In this document: positions 35,827 through 45,259 of the stretch, one piece after another
Layout of the letters: every line of letters begins with the position of its first letter
Numbering within the stretch: the first letter of the stretch is position 1
NCBI RefSeq assembly: GCF_023618015.1
Contig: NZ_JAJKBJ010000013.1
Location: 28,185-92,184, forward strand
Direction of reading: 5' to 3'
Origin: Legionella maioricensis
GTDB taxonomy: Bacteria > Pseudomonadota > Gammaproteobacteria > Legionellales > Legionellaceae
Length of the DNA stretch: 64,000 nt
Position numbers and translations under genes: made by a program
The notes under the pieces: model-generated
Database searches by the model: none
Told to the model about the DNA's origin: nothing
What the model saw: only the letters and a program-made list of their open reading frames with translations

Positions 35827-37716
35827 ATGCTTGCAAAAAGAGAACGTTTTGGAGAATGGCGTGGTAAAAAGGCTGATGAGGAACAAAACATCTTAGAGTC
35901 TGCTCTTCTTGTGAGTGATTATGTTAATTCAGTGAAACAGTTGGATGCCATTAGAGTTGATTTTTTAGACAGTCAATCAGAACAATATGTAGCCTTGAAT
36001 CGATATGAAAAACGTTCTTACGGGGCTTTATTGTATTGTAAACTTCAAATTGAAGAAGCGCTGGATGAAATACCTGTTACCAGAATCACTGAAAGAGTTT
36101 TACTGAGTGACCTAAGCAATATCATTGAAGAGATTTATGATAATCCACGATATAATGCCGCACAAAAAGCCGCTGATTTAATTACAAAAACCAAGAAATT
36201 ATTAAATCTGAATCCTCGACTCCTTGCGGATAAAAAACTGGCAAAAGCCTTGTGCTTTGATCTTTATACTTTATTAAATATTATGAACTTGTCAATGAGC
36301 CAATTCAGTTGGTGGCAGACAATGGCAGTTAATGCCCTCGTAGATTTAAATAAAATAAAAGAAGAAGTAACTATTTTGTTGCGGATGACTGAAGATAAAG
36401 TGAAGCAGCTAGATAAGATCCTGGATGAGTCTTCAATGACTCAGGATATTGACGAGAGAGTGACCTCAAGTGAATACGGTGATGAAGGAAAAGAAGAAAC
36501 TGCTTCTTTGTTAGGGGGGAAAGCAGAACCGCTCATCGACCCTGTAAAAAATACCATACAAGATTATTTTAATGCTGACTTTCTGGCGCTGATAAAGAGT
36601 TCTAATACAGAGGATGAAGAATTCATTTTAGTAGAAGATAGAATGAATAAGGTGATAGAAGGGCTTAATCGGTTAATTTCTAAAAGAAATAAAAAAGAGA
36701 GCATAAGGTTAAAAATAGAAAAAGTTCAGAGCCTTTTTAATGCTGTTGAAGAAAATGATAAAAAAATCAGAGACAGGCAATATTTTTTAGAGTTAATAAA
36801 TTCTAATTTTGAATCGTTTAATCTTCTTATGGATAAATGTAAGGGGCTTAAAAAAGAGCAATTAGTAGAAAAAATAGAGCAGCTAAAGAATCCCCTATTA
36901 TATCAGCAAGTGCTTCGCCGCGTCAGTCAGGCAACATCAACAATAACCCTCTTTTATCGGGTTTGTACACCACAAAAAGTGCAGGATGCCGTTATCTCTC
37001 AAATACCTACTTTGGATAGTGAATGTAAAGCCAGATTAAAAGATTTAGCCTGTGCCGGCATATCAACTTTGAATCAGGAGTATTCGGTTACGGATAGGGA
37101 AATAGCTATTTTAAATCATCAATTATCTAATGAAAATATAGAGTTGGAGAAGCTGATAGCTCAGGAGTCTACCGATAACCTGATTTTGTTAGTTAAGGCA
37201 AATAGTGCAGCGAGGGACGCGTTGCAGCGATACAGAGCGGTTTCTGACTTTTTAACGGGTATGGTTTGGCATCTTAATGTCATCAAAGAATCCACTGGTG
37301 TTTTAACTCAGTTTATTCAAACGCATGATGGTTTTTTAGTGAGGCTTTCTAATTTTTTTGCCCAAATATTCTCTCTATTTAAATCCGATACTGCAGTGAT
37401 GATTGATAGCGCCCGTGAAATGAAAGAGCATTTGGCGCGTTTTGAAGTAGAATATAAAAATGAATTGGCAAAAGAATTGAGTGCTATTGTACATCATCCG
37501 GATATAAATCAAGAGATAAAAGACCGGTTACAAGAGAAGATTAGTATAGAAATCACCAGTGAAACACAAATTATACCTTATACATCTCCCAGCAAAGCAG
37601 AGGTGAGGTATTTGACGAGAAGCCTGGAAGAATTATTTAATATGAACTCAGCTTCCAGAGTTACTGAGCCGGATGATTCTATTCTGGAACAATCTTTTTC
37701 GCCTTCACTATTTTAA
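35827..37716 (+). CDS. Large helical/coiled-coil protein, candidate effector
   Basis: A 629-aa soluble protein that I do not recognise. It is almost wholly helical, with charged coiled-coil stretches (about 280-330 and 400-460), no signal peptide and one hydrophobic patch near residue 510 (VRLSNFFAQIFSLF). The C-terminal 25 residues (ASRVTEPDDSILEQSFSPSLF) are hydroxylated and acidic, as in many Dot/Icm substrates. It stands alone behind an AT-rich promoter region that includes acttaatgtatattaaatc. Effector status is inferred from build and context only. Confidence 0.6.
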   Translation: MLAKRERFGEWRGKKADEEQNILESALLVSDYVNSVKQLDAIRVDFLDSQSEQYVALNRYEKRSYGALLYCKLQIEEALDEIPVTRITERVLLSDLSNIIEEIYDNPRYNAAQKAADLITKTKKLLNLNPRLLADKKLAKALCFDLYTLLNIMNLSMSQFSWWQTMAVNALVDLNKIKEEVTILLRMTEDKVKQLDKILDESSMTQDIDERVTSSEYGDEGKEETASLLGGKAEPLIDPVKNTIQDYFNADFLALIKSSNTEDEEFILVEDRMNKVIEGLNRLISKRNKKESIRLKIEKVQSLFNAVEENDKKIRDRQYFLELINSNFESFNLLMDKCKGLKKEQLVEKIEQLKNPLLYQQVLRRVSQATSTITLFYRVCTPQKVQDAVISQIPTLDSECKARLKDLACAGISTLNQEYSVTDREIAILNHQLSNENIELEKLIAQESTDNLILLVKANSAARDALQRYRAVSDFLTGMVWHLNVIKESTGVLTQFIQTHDGFLVRLSNFFAQIFSLFKSDTAVMIDSAREMKEHLARFEVEYKNELAKELSAIVHHPDINQEIKDRLQEKISIEITSETQIIPYTSPSKAEVRYLTRSLEELFNMNSASRVTEPDDSILEQSFSPSLF

Positions 37717-37870
37717 GAGTCAGAGCATTGTAGATCGTAATGCAGAATAAAGTAGTGTAATTGAGAGTATTAATAAGGCAGTAATGCTTAAAAGAACATC
37801 GCCATATCACTTTTTATTAGCCATAAATATTATAAATGGTACCGTGAACTAAAAGGAGAATTATTCTATC

Positions 37871-38782
37871 GTGAATATTTTAATTGCAGGAGCTACCGGG
37901 TTAATTGGGCAGGAATTAATTAATGGAATGCATAAGGAACACCAGTTTACTGCACTAGGGCGCCATAAAGATTCATTGCGTCAAGTTTTTCATAATGGAA
38001 CCATTTCTGTTTCTTGGGATGAGTTGGACCATTTAGATGCAAGCCAGTTTGATGCGGTAATTAATTTGTGCGGACTAAATATAGCATCTCGCTGGAGTCC
38101 TAAGGTTAAAGAAGAAATTATTCGCTCCCGCATCCAAACAACCGAAATTCTAGTGCAATGGATATTAAAACAAAATGCCAAACCGCATATTTACTGTGCT
38201 AATGCTGTGGGGATTTATGGACTTCAACAAAATGGAGATCCTACCGTGTTAGACGAAGATACAGAAATTGATTTTTCTCATCCAAAAGATTTCTTAAGTG
38301 AAATAGGCATACGGTGGCAGCAGGCTTTAAAAGAGGCCGAAGATACTGGGATAGCAGTGACCACAACACGTTTTGGGGTGGTTTTAAAAAAGGGGAAAGG
38401 TTTTTTAGGTAAATTATACCCTAGTTTTATATGTGGACTAGGTAGCGTTATTGGCGATGGTCGACAAACCTTATCTTGGATTGACAGCAGGGATCTGGTC
38501 AATGCCTACCGATTTTTGTTTGCTCATCCTGAGCTCACCGGTCCCGTGAATGTTACTTCTCCTAATCCTTGCATGCAAAAAGAATTTGCCAAAGCGTTTG
38601 CTCAATCTCTTCATAGACCTTTATTGCTGACTACCCCTGCTTTTGTAATACGTTTATTGTTAGGTGAAATGGGGGAACATCTCATCAATCACGGACAGAG
38701 AGTAGTGCCTAAACGTCTTTTAGAAGCAGGATTTGAATTTCAATGGCCTGATATTAAAATGGCTTTGGCTCATTTGGAATAA
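37871..38782 (+). CDS. yfcH: TIGR01777 (YfcH-like) epimerase-type protein
   Basis: A 303-aa NAD(P)-binding protein of the extended SDR/epimerase superfamily. The first strand reads MNILIAGATGLIGQELI; HIYCANAVGIYGLQQ, a W-Q-x-A-x-x-A-E-type helix, RFGVVLKKGKGFLGKL and GDGRQTLSWIDSRDLV are all typical of the TIGR01777 group. Its substrate is not known in any organism with certainty. It begins with a GTG; AAAAGGAG lies slightly far upstream, so the start is not absolute. A small membrane protein gene follows 56 bases later, possibly in the same transcript. Confidence 0.9.
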   Translation: MNILIAGATGLIGQELINGMHKEHQFTALGRHKDSLRQVFHNGTISVSWDELDHLDASQFDAVINLCGLNIASRWSPKVKEEIIRSRIQTTEILVQWILKQNAKPHIYCANAVGIYGLQQNGDPTVLDEDTEIDFSHPKDFLSEIGIRWQQALKEAEDTGIAVTTTRFGVVLKKGKGFLGKLYPSFICGLGSVIGDGRQTLSWIDSRDLVNAYRFLFAHPELTGPVNVTSPNPCMQKEFAKAFAQSLHRPLLLTTPAFVIRLLLGEMGEHLINHGQRVVPKRLLEAGFEFQWPDIKMALAHLE

Positions 38783-38838
38783 AATTTTTCGAGATACTCA
38801 GGGTGAAAAAGGTTAATAAGATAGAGGGAAGAGAAGCA

Positions 38839-39189
38839 ATGAGAAAAAGAAAGCATCGATTCAAAACACCAAAAAATTTATATTTGCATTTAATGCGTAA
38901 CACATTTATTGGTTTTATGTTGATTGCTGTTGCACTTTATATAGGAATGTTCGGTTATCATTTTTTTGAAAGAATGAGTTGGGTGGATTCCTTTTTAAAT
39001 GCTTCTATGATTCTTTCTGGAATGGGGCCTGCTGCTAATCTTACTACAAACGCAGGAAAAATATTTGCAGGCTTATATGCATTATTTAGTGGCCTGGCTT
39101 TTATTGCTATTGTCGTTATTATGCTTTCCCCAATAATCCATAAATTTTTTCGCACCATTCATTTAGAAACTGGGAAAACAGAGAATTGA
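38839..39189 (+). CDS. Small two-helix membrane protein, channel-like
   Basis: About 116 aa: a basic N-terminus (MRKRKHRFKTPKN), one helix near residues 25-42, a Gly/Ala/Asn-rich loop (SMILSGMGPAANLTTNAGK) and a second helix. This is the outline of a two-helix channel with a re-entrant loop, but no potassium selectivity motif is present. The frame starts with a GTG at 38803; the ATG at 38839 after GAGGGAAGAG looks more likely. It lies close after the YfcH-like gene and shares a bidirectional terminator with the next gene. Confidence 0.65.
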   Translation: MRKRKHRFKTPKNLYLHLMRNTFIGFMLIAVALYIGMFGYHFFERMSWVDSFLNASMILSGMGPAANLTTNAGKIFAGLYALFSGLAFIAIVVIMLSPIIHKFFRTIHLETGKTEN

Positions 39190-39208
39190 ATTCGGAATTA
39201 AGTGGTAA

Positions 39209-39240
39209 AAACAAAGCCCGTAAATTTAACGGGCTTCATT
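39209..39240. terminator. Bidirectional terminator
   Basis: A 7-bp stem, aagcccg (39214-39220) / cgggctt (39230-39236), lies between convergent genes. On the minus strand it is followed by tttgttttt, so it ends the DUF4949-like gene well; on the plus strand the T-run is weaker. Confidence 0.75.
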
Positions 39241-39247
39241 AAGTTTA

Positions 39248-39664
39248 TTAATGATTTTTTTGGAAGTATTGTTTTAATTTCATAGGTGATATGGATTCAT
39301 CATCTTGAATTGCAGCGGCAACCACGTTTTGATGACCTGTATCATAAGTACAAACCATAGCGCCACTGTGTTGATCAGGAACTCCAGGAGCACTCATAGT
39401 ACTTAAAATTTCATTAGCAGCATCCAGAGCAACATCATCCGAATCACCTTCTAAAGGCGCAATAATAAAGCCCCAGTTAGAAGCAGTGTTGTACATGCTG
39501 ATATTGTAAGTAAGATAGATATTTGGCGCAATTTGTTCAGCCATAGACAGTCCTTCAGCCTTAATATCATTAATATCTGGGCATGGTGCTTGTTGAGTGG
39601 AGAACGCTGAACCAGCAAGAATTAAAGCGCCAGCAAAAGCGGCCAATTTTGATTTTAACATCAT
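39248..39664 (-). CDS. DUF4949-like secreted protein
   Basis: About 138 aa with a signal peptide (MMLKSKLAAFAGALILAGSAFS). The mature part has two Cys (ACPDINDIKAEG and VCTYDTGHQN) that could pair, and resembles the DUF4949 family found mainly in Legionella. Members are small secreted proteins of unknown function, sometimes seen in culture supernatants. The frame could begin further out, but AGGAG lies eight bases before the ATG at 39664. It is transcribed alone. Confidence 0.75.
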   Translation of the reverse strand: MMLKSKLAAFAGALILAGSAFSTQQAPCPDINDIKAEGLSMAEQIAPNIYLTYNISMYNTASNWGFIIAPLEGDSDDVALDAANEILSTMSAPGVPDQHSGAMVCTYDTGHQNVVAAAIQDDESISPMKLKQYFQKNH

Positions 39665-39992
39665 GTTACCTACTCCTAATTTATTTAAAAATCGGAAAAA
39701 GAGTATCACTTGGCTTTAAGATTTACAACTGAAGAGGTTTGATAAATCATGAACTCAATTTATCATGAATTTATTATATTTTTTAAAGGGTTAACATGAG
39801 TGTCATTTACTCAAAATAAGCCAAATAGTATCCGTACCTGAATGAAGACAAGTCGAAATCCTGGGATAATGTAACATGCCGAAAGCGTAGGTTAGGCCCA
39901 TGTCCTGAGGGATAGTTATTTTTTTATTAGGCAATGTCCCTGAAGTTATTTTATACACCACTCATTCTTAGATGATGCACCGATCTCTGAGA

Positions 39993-40775
39993 TTACCTCG
40001 CTCCTGGTAGAGAAGTCAGTATTTGAATATCCAGGATTTTCCATTGCCCATTTTCTTGAACTAATCGATAGGCAACAGGGGTTTTTGTACCGTCTTTTGC
40101 AGTTAAAACCCCCACCAGACGTCCGGTGGTATTTTCCATTTTCCGTTCACTAAAAGTAGAACTGGCATTATTTATTAATGCAGGGAATTGACTGACGAAA
40201 TTCTTAAAGCGGTCAATTGAAATGTTTTTTTGGAATTCTGTCGAGGTAAAGGAATATGCTTTTTCAATTTGTCCCTTTTGCAATGCAGTCAGTTGATTAT
40301 CAACCACGGTAACCAGCGAACTGGTGGCATACATTATTACCGCGGCTACAGAGGACATAAACACGGCAAGCCATGCCATGACTGAGCCTGCAAGGAGCAG
40401 CGATTCCTTGGGTTTTGACAAATTATGAGTGAGCTCTATTTGATTTCCCTCTTTGTCCTCAAATTTGTTTTTAATAATTAAAAATAAATCAATAAGCACC
40501 CAAACTCCAACCGCTCCTCCAGAAAGCAGCATTAAAATTCCAGTCCACACTTTACCGACATAGAATCGATGGGCACCAAGCATTCCCAAAAAAATACACA
40601 AAAGCAGGGTTGTTTTACCCGATTTAGAACTCTTAGGTTCAATGATGGGAGTGGGTTTTTTTACCGTTTGAGATTGAATAGTAGCCGCACCCACTTTAGC
40701 TCCGCATTTTGAACAAAATAGAGCGTCAGATTCCAGAGGATTGTTGCATTGCGTGCAAAAATTTTTAGTGTTCAT
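39993..40775 (-). CDS. Zinc-ribbon and TM2-domain membrane protein
   Basis: About 260 aa in three parts. First comes a zinc ribbon (FCTQCNNPLESDALFCSKCG) with four Cys. A TM2 domain follows (LGMLGAHRFYVGKVWTGILMLLSGGAVGVW), two helices with a short turn that includes the conserved HRFY, and then another helix near residue 135. The last 110 residues form a small globular domain (KGQIEKAYSFTSTEFQKN) like the DUF4864 type found outside the membrane. The ATG at 40775 has AAGGGAAG before it. The role is unknown; no operon partner is visible. Confidence 0.82.
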   Translation of the reverse strand: MNTKNFCTQCNNPLESDALFCSKCGAKVGAATIQSQTVKKPTPIIEPKSSKSGKTTLLLCIFLGMLGAHRFYVGKVWTGILMLLSGGAVGVWVLIDLFLIIKNKFEDKEGNQIELTHNLSKPKESLLLAGSVMAWLAVFMSSVAAVIMYATSSLVTVVDNQLTALQKGQIEKAYSFTSTEFQKNISIDRFKNFVSQFPALINNASSTFSERKMENTTGRLVGVLTAKDGTKTPVAYRLVQENGQWKILDIQILTSLPGAR

Positions 40776-40999
40776 ATTCTTCCCTTTCTGGATACTCAAT
40801 CAACGCGTTAGTAGCCATCGCTACGATTCAACTGTTGACTTCAAGTTTAATAATCACATTCACTATGAGTTGATAATTCATCTTTGTCGCGACGTTTTGC
40901 CACTTCCAATAATTGAATGATCAACACGCCCTGATTTTACGCCAATAATGTTTTAAGTATAGAATAAGGCCTTTTATTCGAGTACGAATAAGAGCAATT

Positions 41000-42445
41000 T
41001 TAATAGTTTATCCTATGTAAACTTTGGTTTGAATCCGGTTGAAGCAGTTGATCATCTATAGTTTGCAGCATTAATTTAATTTGTCTTTCATACATAGGTC
41101 TATCATATCCTCCTTCTAATCCCCAATATATATTTTCAATACATTCTTTATTTTCTTTATAAAGAGTAAATATACGTTCATAAAAAAAGGTTAAATCTCC
41201 ATCATTATAACGAGTTCTAGTGGCTTCTGATGAGGTCATCATGCGGTCACTTATAAACTTACCGCAGAACGCAGTCTCATTTTCGTGAGAATCCCAACCG
41301 GTTGGTAAATAAATAACTATTTTCTGCTCATTTTCTTTGGCATGAGCCATATGTTCCTTTATTTTATCTAAGGCAAACAGGAGGGCTGGATGTACTGAAA
41401 CAGAGCTACGGGTGGTTAATTTTAAATCCACGGCAAAATATTCCATTTGATTTTGACGCCAGCTTTTAATCCCTTGCTTTTCTTGATTTCCTTGAGCCTT
41501 AAACTCGTAGTCTATAAAAGCATGATCCTGGCAAGGATAGACCCTTGAGTCAAAAATATCGATATGACATATACTCATGTGAGAGAGAGACTCCCTTAAG
41601 ACATTGCATAATCCATTGTCTCTATTCACATCAGTACCAATAATGACGTATCTGAGAGGTTTCTGGTGCGTCAATTCCGCATGTTTCATTAATATGGCAA
41701 TCTTATTGAAAATACAAAAACCAGAGCCTTCGCGACTAAATGCGTGATGAGTAGGTAAACCAAAAGAAAAATGGCATTTTGCGGGGTGTTTTAAGGTTGT
41801 TGCAATATCTTTTATCAACAGTTCAAAGGTGTTAGGGGAAATGGTAATATCTGCATTTATTTTTTTTACTCCAGTTCGTTGCGCTTCAATGGAGTAGCTG
41901 ATTATTTTTTCCAAATAATCTATTGGATGCACTGCAAGTATGGATTGAAGAAGAGTATCTTCGGATGCGATGTGACGTAACTGCTGAAATGCTTCTTTTT
42001 TCGAGCCCTTATTAATCGCGGCAAATAATTCATTCCAGATTCTCAGATCAACTTGTTCTGTGTTAATTACAGAGAGCAATGTGTGTTTTTCCTGTTCTTT
42101 TTTTATGGTTTGAGTCATATGCATTAAGCGTGCAGATTGATCTTCTGCTCCTCCTGCAGGCATACCATTCATTTGTTCTATATCTCCTTCTGAAGGAATT
42201 TGAAGTAAGCATTCTGGCAGTTCGGTGTTCATGAGTTCTGAGCTAAGCCATTTTTGTACTTCTTTTTTTAACCCAGCTCTAACATTTTCAAACTCTGTAT
42301 TCTGTGCATATTTTTCCAGTTCCAAGAGGTACTCTTGGACGGTTTGCCATTCTTCTGGATCTAAACTATTAATGTTGGTAATACAGGATAGAATTTTTTT
42401 TTCCAATAATGATAACGGGGTTTCTTTAAAAAATTTTCTTTTCAT
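41000..42445 (-). CDS. Histone-deacetylase-fold protein, LphD-like candidate effector
   Basis: A 481-aa protein with about 190 helical N-terminal residues and a C-terminal arginase/deacetylase fold. Visible HDAC landmarks are the paired His233/His234 in GLPTHHAF, GSGFCIFNKIAI (241-250), a DVNRDNG segment at 272 in place of DxHHGxG, GWDSH with D385, and the catalytic-Tyr motif EGGYD with Y447. One zinc-ligand His is replaced by Asn274. L. pneumophila LphD is a Dot/Icm-exported histone deacetylase; this may be its counterpart or a diverged relative. The N-terminal extension looks unlike bacterial acetylpolyamine deacetylases. No signal peptide. A -10-like tataat lies about 46 bases upstream. 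Confidence 0.75.
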   Translation of the reverse strand: MKRKFFKETPLSLLEKKILSCITNINSLDPEEWQTVQEYLLELEKYAQNTEFENVRAGLKKEVQKWLSSELMNTELPECLLQIPSEGDIEQMNGMPAGGAEDQSARLMHMTQTIKKEQEKHTLLSVINTEQVDLRIWNELFAAINKGSKKEAFQQLRHIASEDTLLQSILAVHPIDYLEKIISYSIEAQRTGVKKINADITISPNTFELLIKDIATTLKHPAKCHFSFGLPTHHAFSREGSGFCIFNKIAILMKHAELTHQKPLRYVIIGTDVNRDNGLCNVLRESLSHMSICHIDIFDSRVYPCQDHAFIDYEFKAQGNQEKQGIKSWRQNQMEYFAVDLKLTTRSSVSVHPALLFALDKIKEHMAHAKENEQKIVIYLPTGWDSHENETAFCGKFISDRMMTSSEATRTRYNDGDLTFFYERIFTLYKENKECIENIYWGLEGGYDRPMYERQIKLMLQTIDDQLLQPDSNQSLHRINY

Positions 42446-42603
42446 GGATTGTTCCTAAGAAAATTAGTTCATTCATTAATCAGTGTATCTATTATAATTA
42501 GTCTAGGCTATAGGGGGGGGATTTGCCGTCTAATGGGACACTATTAATATTAGTGAATAATCATTTATACTCAGGGTCGTAATGTAATGGAGGAATTCAA
42601 ATA

Positions 42604-43008
42604 ATGATTAACCATAAGCTAATCCAAATACCTGCAAAACCTTGTGGTGCACATCTTATTACCAATGAAATAAACAAACATTTAGAGCTTAAAGGTACTG
42701 GAATTCTGCATCTTTTCATTCAACACACTTCAGCTGCCCTTGCCTTAAATGAAAATGCCTCATCAGATGTTTTGCTGGATGTGCATGATTTCTTTAGCGC
42801 CCTTGTACCTGAAAGCAATCGTTACAGACATCAGGAAGAGGGGGATGATGACATGCCAGCCCATATTAAATCTATATTATGCAGCACTTCGTTAACCATT
42901 CCTTTTCAAGAGAATCAATTATTATTAGGAGTATGGCAGGGAATATATTTAATGGAATTCAGAAAAAACGCGGGCCCAAGAAGTATTGTCCTAAGCCAGT
43001 TTTCATAA
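42604..43008 (+). CDS. yjbQ: YjbQ family protein (UPF0047)
   Basis: A 134-aa soluble protein with the family's strongly conserved ends: LFIQHTSAALALNENASSDV with the paired His/Ser, and the GVWQGIYLMEFRKNAGPR segment. YjbQ proteins have been reported as weak thiamine-phosphate-forming enzymes in some bacteria; the usual physiological role is open. Length is normal. It is divergent from the HDAC-like gene and convergent with the next. Confidence 0.92.
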   Translation: MINHKLIQIPAKPCGAHLITNEINKHLELKGTGILHLFIQHTSAALALNENASSDVLLDVHDFFSALVPESNRYRHQEEGDDDMPAHIKSILCSTSLTIPFQENQLLLGVWQGIYLMEFRKNAGPRSIVLSQFS

Positions 43009-43056
43009 AGCACTATAATTTTGAGAATGTTCATGTAACTTAATATCAGATTCTCT

Positions 43057-43407
43057 CTATTCCTCTTCATCAATTAGAACATTAAAAGAGCTTGCAACAG
43101 AGCCGCAAGAGTTTTTTGCTGAAATCTTGAGATCAAAGTTATCTTTGGTTTCTGCATCAATTTTTAGTTCGCCAGTTTTGTTGTTAATCGCCACTTTATT
43201 TTTAGATTTAATTTTTTTATAGGTCATCGTATAGGTTAATTTAGAACCACTAAAATAAGGCGCTGTTTTGATGACGGCCACGTTATAGGCAATAATATCC
43301 CAATTTTCAATAGGCTTAATCAGCTTTGGTTTTTCACAGGAATTTGTGGCTGCATGCCCTGTCATAGAGATACCGATCAGAAGTGCCATCAAACTTAAAA
43401 CGTTCAT
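43057..43407 (-). CDS. Small secreted protein with cadherin/Ig-like fold
   Basis: About 116 aa: a signal peptide ending near GHAA, then a short beta-rich domain (LTYTMTYKKIKSKNKVAIN, NKTGELKIDAETKD, NSCGSVASSFNV) with the NxxTGxL turn seen in cadherin-like and putative-Ig repeats. Two Cys may form a disulfide. The ATG at 43407 follows AAGGAGAGG. It probably sits in the periplasm. No partner is visible and the role is unknown. Confidence 0.65.
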   Translation of the reverse strand: MNVLSLMALLIGISMTGHAATNSCEKPKLIKPIENWDIIAYNVAVIKTAPYFSGSKLTYTMTYKKIKSKNKVAINNKTGELKIDAETKDNFDLKISAKNSCGSVASSFNVLIDEEE

Positions 43408-43613
43408 CACCCTCTCCTTGCTTTATATGAAAAAACGAAGTTGTTTTTTAAGCCTTATTTTTGTCTTTTCATGAGGTTTTTGATCTTAATTCACAGTATA
43501 GATGATTCGCCTAATCACCGGAAAACGATATTAGTGATGGAGCTTGGAGTCGATGTTGTGGAAGTGATTATCTGACTTTATAATGAATTTCTATGTATTT
43601 TAAAGGATGAAAT

Positions 43614-44618
43614 ATGAAAGCTATAGGTTATTACCAATCACTTCCCATTGATAACGAGCAAGCCTTGGTTGATTTAGTTTTATCTACTCCTAAAGCTTCA
43701 GATCACGATATTCTTGTAGCAGTTAAAGCGGTAGCAGTGAATCCAGTTGATACTAAAATAAGGCGCAATGTTCAACCTGAAGGAAATACCCCCAAGATTT
43801 TAGGATGGGATGCCGCGGGTACTGTTATCGAAGTAGGGGCAAACGTTACTTCATTTAAACCAGGCGATGAAGTGTGGTATGCCGGTGATATAACTCGCGC
43901 TGGAACTAATAGCGAATTTCATTTGGTTGATGAAAGAATTGTCGCTAAAAAGCCTAAGTCTTTAAGCTTTCAAGAAGCAGCCGCGCTTCCTTTAACCAGT
44001 TTAACGGCATGGGAGCTTTTATTCGATCGATTAAAAATAACTCCAACAGAAAAAGGCATCTTATTGATTACGGGGGCTGCTGGTGGTGTTGGTTCTATTT
44101 TAGTGCAATTAGCAAGACAGCTAACAAATTTAACTATCATAGGTACGGCCTCACGCCCAGACTCAGTGAAGTGGATTCTTAATCATGGGGCTCATCATGT
44201 TATTGATCACCGTAACGATTTGAAATCTCAATTACAGGCTTTACATTATCCAGAGGTAGATTTTGTTATTAGCTTAACTCACAGTGATGAACATGCCAAA
44301 GCATTGATTGAGGTATTAAAGCCACAAGGTAAATTTGCTTTGATTGACGATCCGCAACATTTGGATATCAAACTATTCAAACCCAAGAGTATTTCCATTC
44401 ATTGGGAAATGATGTACACCCGCTCCATGTTTAAAACGCCCGATATGATAAGACAGCATGAAATATTAGCCGAAATGGCAAGTCTGGTGGATCAAGGCAA
44501 AATAAAAACGACTGTAGCAGAGTGTATGGGGGCGATTAATGCGGCTAATTTGAAAAAAGCGCATGCTTTGATTGAAAGTGGTCAGGCCAGAGGGAAAATT
44601 GTGTTGACTGATTTTTAG
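43614..44618 (+). CDS. Zinc-type alcohol dehydrogenase-like / quinone oxidoreductase
   Basis: A medium-chain dehydrogenase (334 aa) of the NADPH:quinone reductase branch. Clear features are VKAVAVNPVDTKIRR, GWDAAGTVIEVG, the cofactor motif LITGAAGGVGSILVQLA and the C-terminal ESGQARGKIVLTDF. The ZnADH ligands are absent, as in quinone reductases. It probably reduces quinones or other enones with NADPH. Its immediate downstream neighbour is a decayed gene; no operon is apparent. Confidence 0.92.
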   Translation: MKAIGYYQSLPIDNEQALVDLVLSTPKASDHDILVAVKAVAVNPVDTKIRRNVQPEGNTPKILGWDAAGTVIEVGANVTSFKPGDEVWYAGDITRAGTNSEFHLVDERIVAKKPKSLSFQEAAALPLTSLTAWELLFDRLKITPTEKGILLITGAAGGVGSILVQLARQLTNLTIIGTASRPDSVKWILNHGAHHVIDHRNDLKSQLQALHYPEVDFVISLTHSDEHAKALIEVLKPQGKFALIDDPQHLDIKLFKPKSISIHWEMMYTRSMFKTPDMIRQHEILAEMASLVDQGKIKTTVAECMGAINAANLKKAHALIESGQARGKIVLTDF

Positions 44619-44757
44619 ACTCAAGGAAATTGTCAGTATTTGGGCAATGTTGTTAAAAAAGAGGATTAACAATATTGCTTAGTTCGGATGAAAAAGAGGC
44701 AGATACTGGATTAAAGAAGAATTAATTATTTAAACCATTTCTCGACCTTGTTCCTAA

Positions 44758-45135
44758 CATTGCATTGCTCCCTTATGCTCAACTGTTGGTTCTCTGTGGG
44801 TATGGAAAGCAGGGGGGGCTTATTTTGGTGTACCCTTACAAAATTATTTTGGTTGGTTTTTCGTTATTTATATAATTTATCAAAGCTTTGCCTTTTATCT
44901 TGCAAAATTTGATCTCGTTGCGCCAGGAAAAATGGCAGCTTTTTCCAGTAAAATATTCTGGCTGGAAGCGGTCGCTATCTATGGGATTCTAGGCTTATCG
45001 CAATTAGTAGGGTTTATAGGAGCGACTGATCATAAAGATATTTATGGATCAATGGCAATGATTACTCTATTCACCATGATGTTTGTGACATTAATTTCAT
45101 ATCTTAAAATTAAAGGGTCAAATCAATTGGTATAA
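44758..45135 (+). pseudogene. Remnant of a carotenoid-biosynthesis CruF-like gene
   Basis: An open stretch whose translation carries typical CruF/DUF422 motifs: GSLWVWKAGGAYFGVPLQNY, followed by a GWFFVIYIIYQ-type helix and two more hydrophobic helices to the stop at 45135. It has no fitting start: the frame is closed by a TAA just upstream at 44755-44757 and the N-terminal half of the usual about 270-residue protein is missing. An ATG at 44932 would give only the last 67 residues. CruF is a carotenoid 1',2'-hydratase. No other carotenoid gene is in the window. Confidence 0.7.
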
Positions 45136-45180
45136 GAAACATCCTCCGTCCTCTCTGGCTAACAAAGCAGATTAATAAAC

Positions 45181-45259
45181 CGTCTTTGCGAGGCTCAGCG
45201 AAGCAATTGTAAGTTTAAATTGAAATTCCAGCCTGGATTTCACTTCCTACGCAAAGACG
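45181..45259. repeat. Dispersed palindrome
   Basis: Arms cgtctttgcg (45181-45190) and cgcaaagacg (45250-45259) are reverse complements; the inner part aggctcagcgaagcaa is the kind of phrase seen in many Legionella spacers. A related form (cgtcattgcgaatag...gcaatccag) lies near 47375-47440. Confidence 0.55.

Noticed and set aside
35827..35900. PmrA-type box upstream of the large helical gene (acttaatgtatattaa)
   Set aside because: Only a single TTAAT and a reversed copy are present, without the 11-bp direct spacing seen at 28593-28630.
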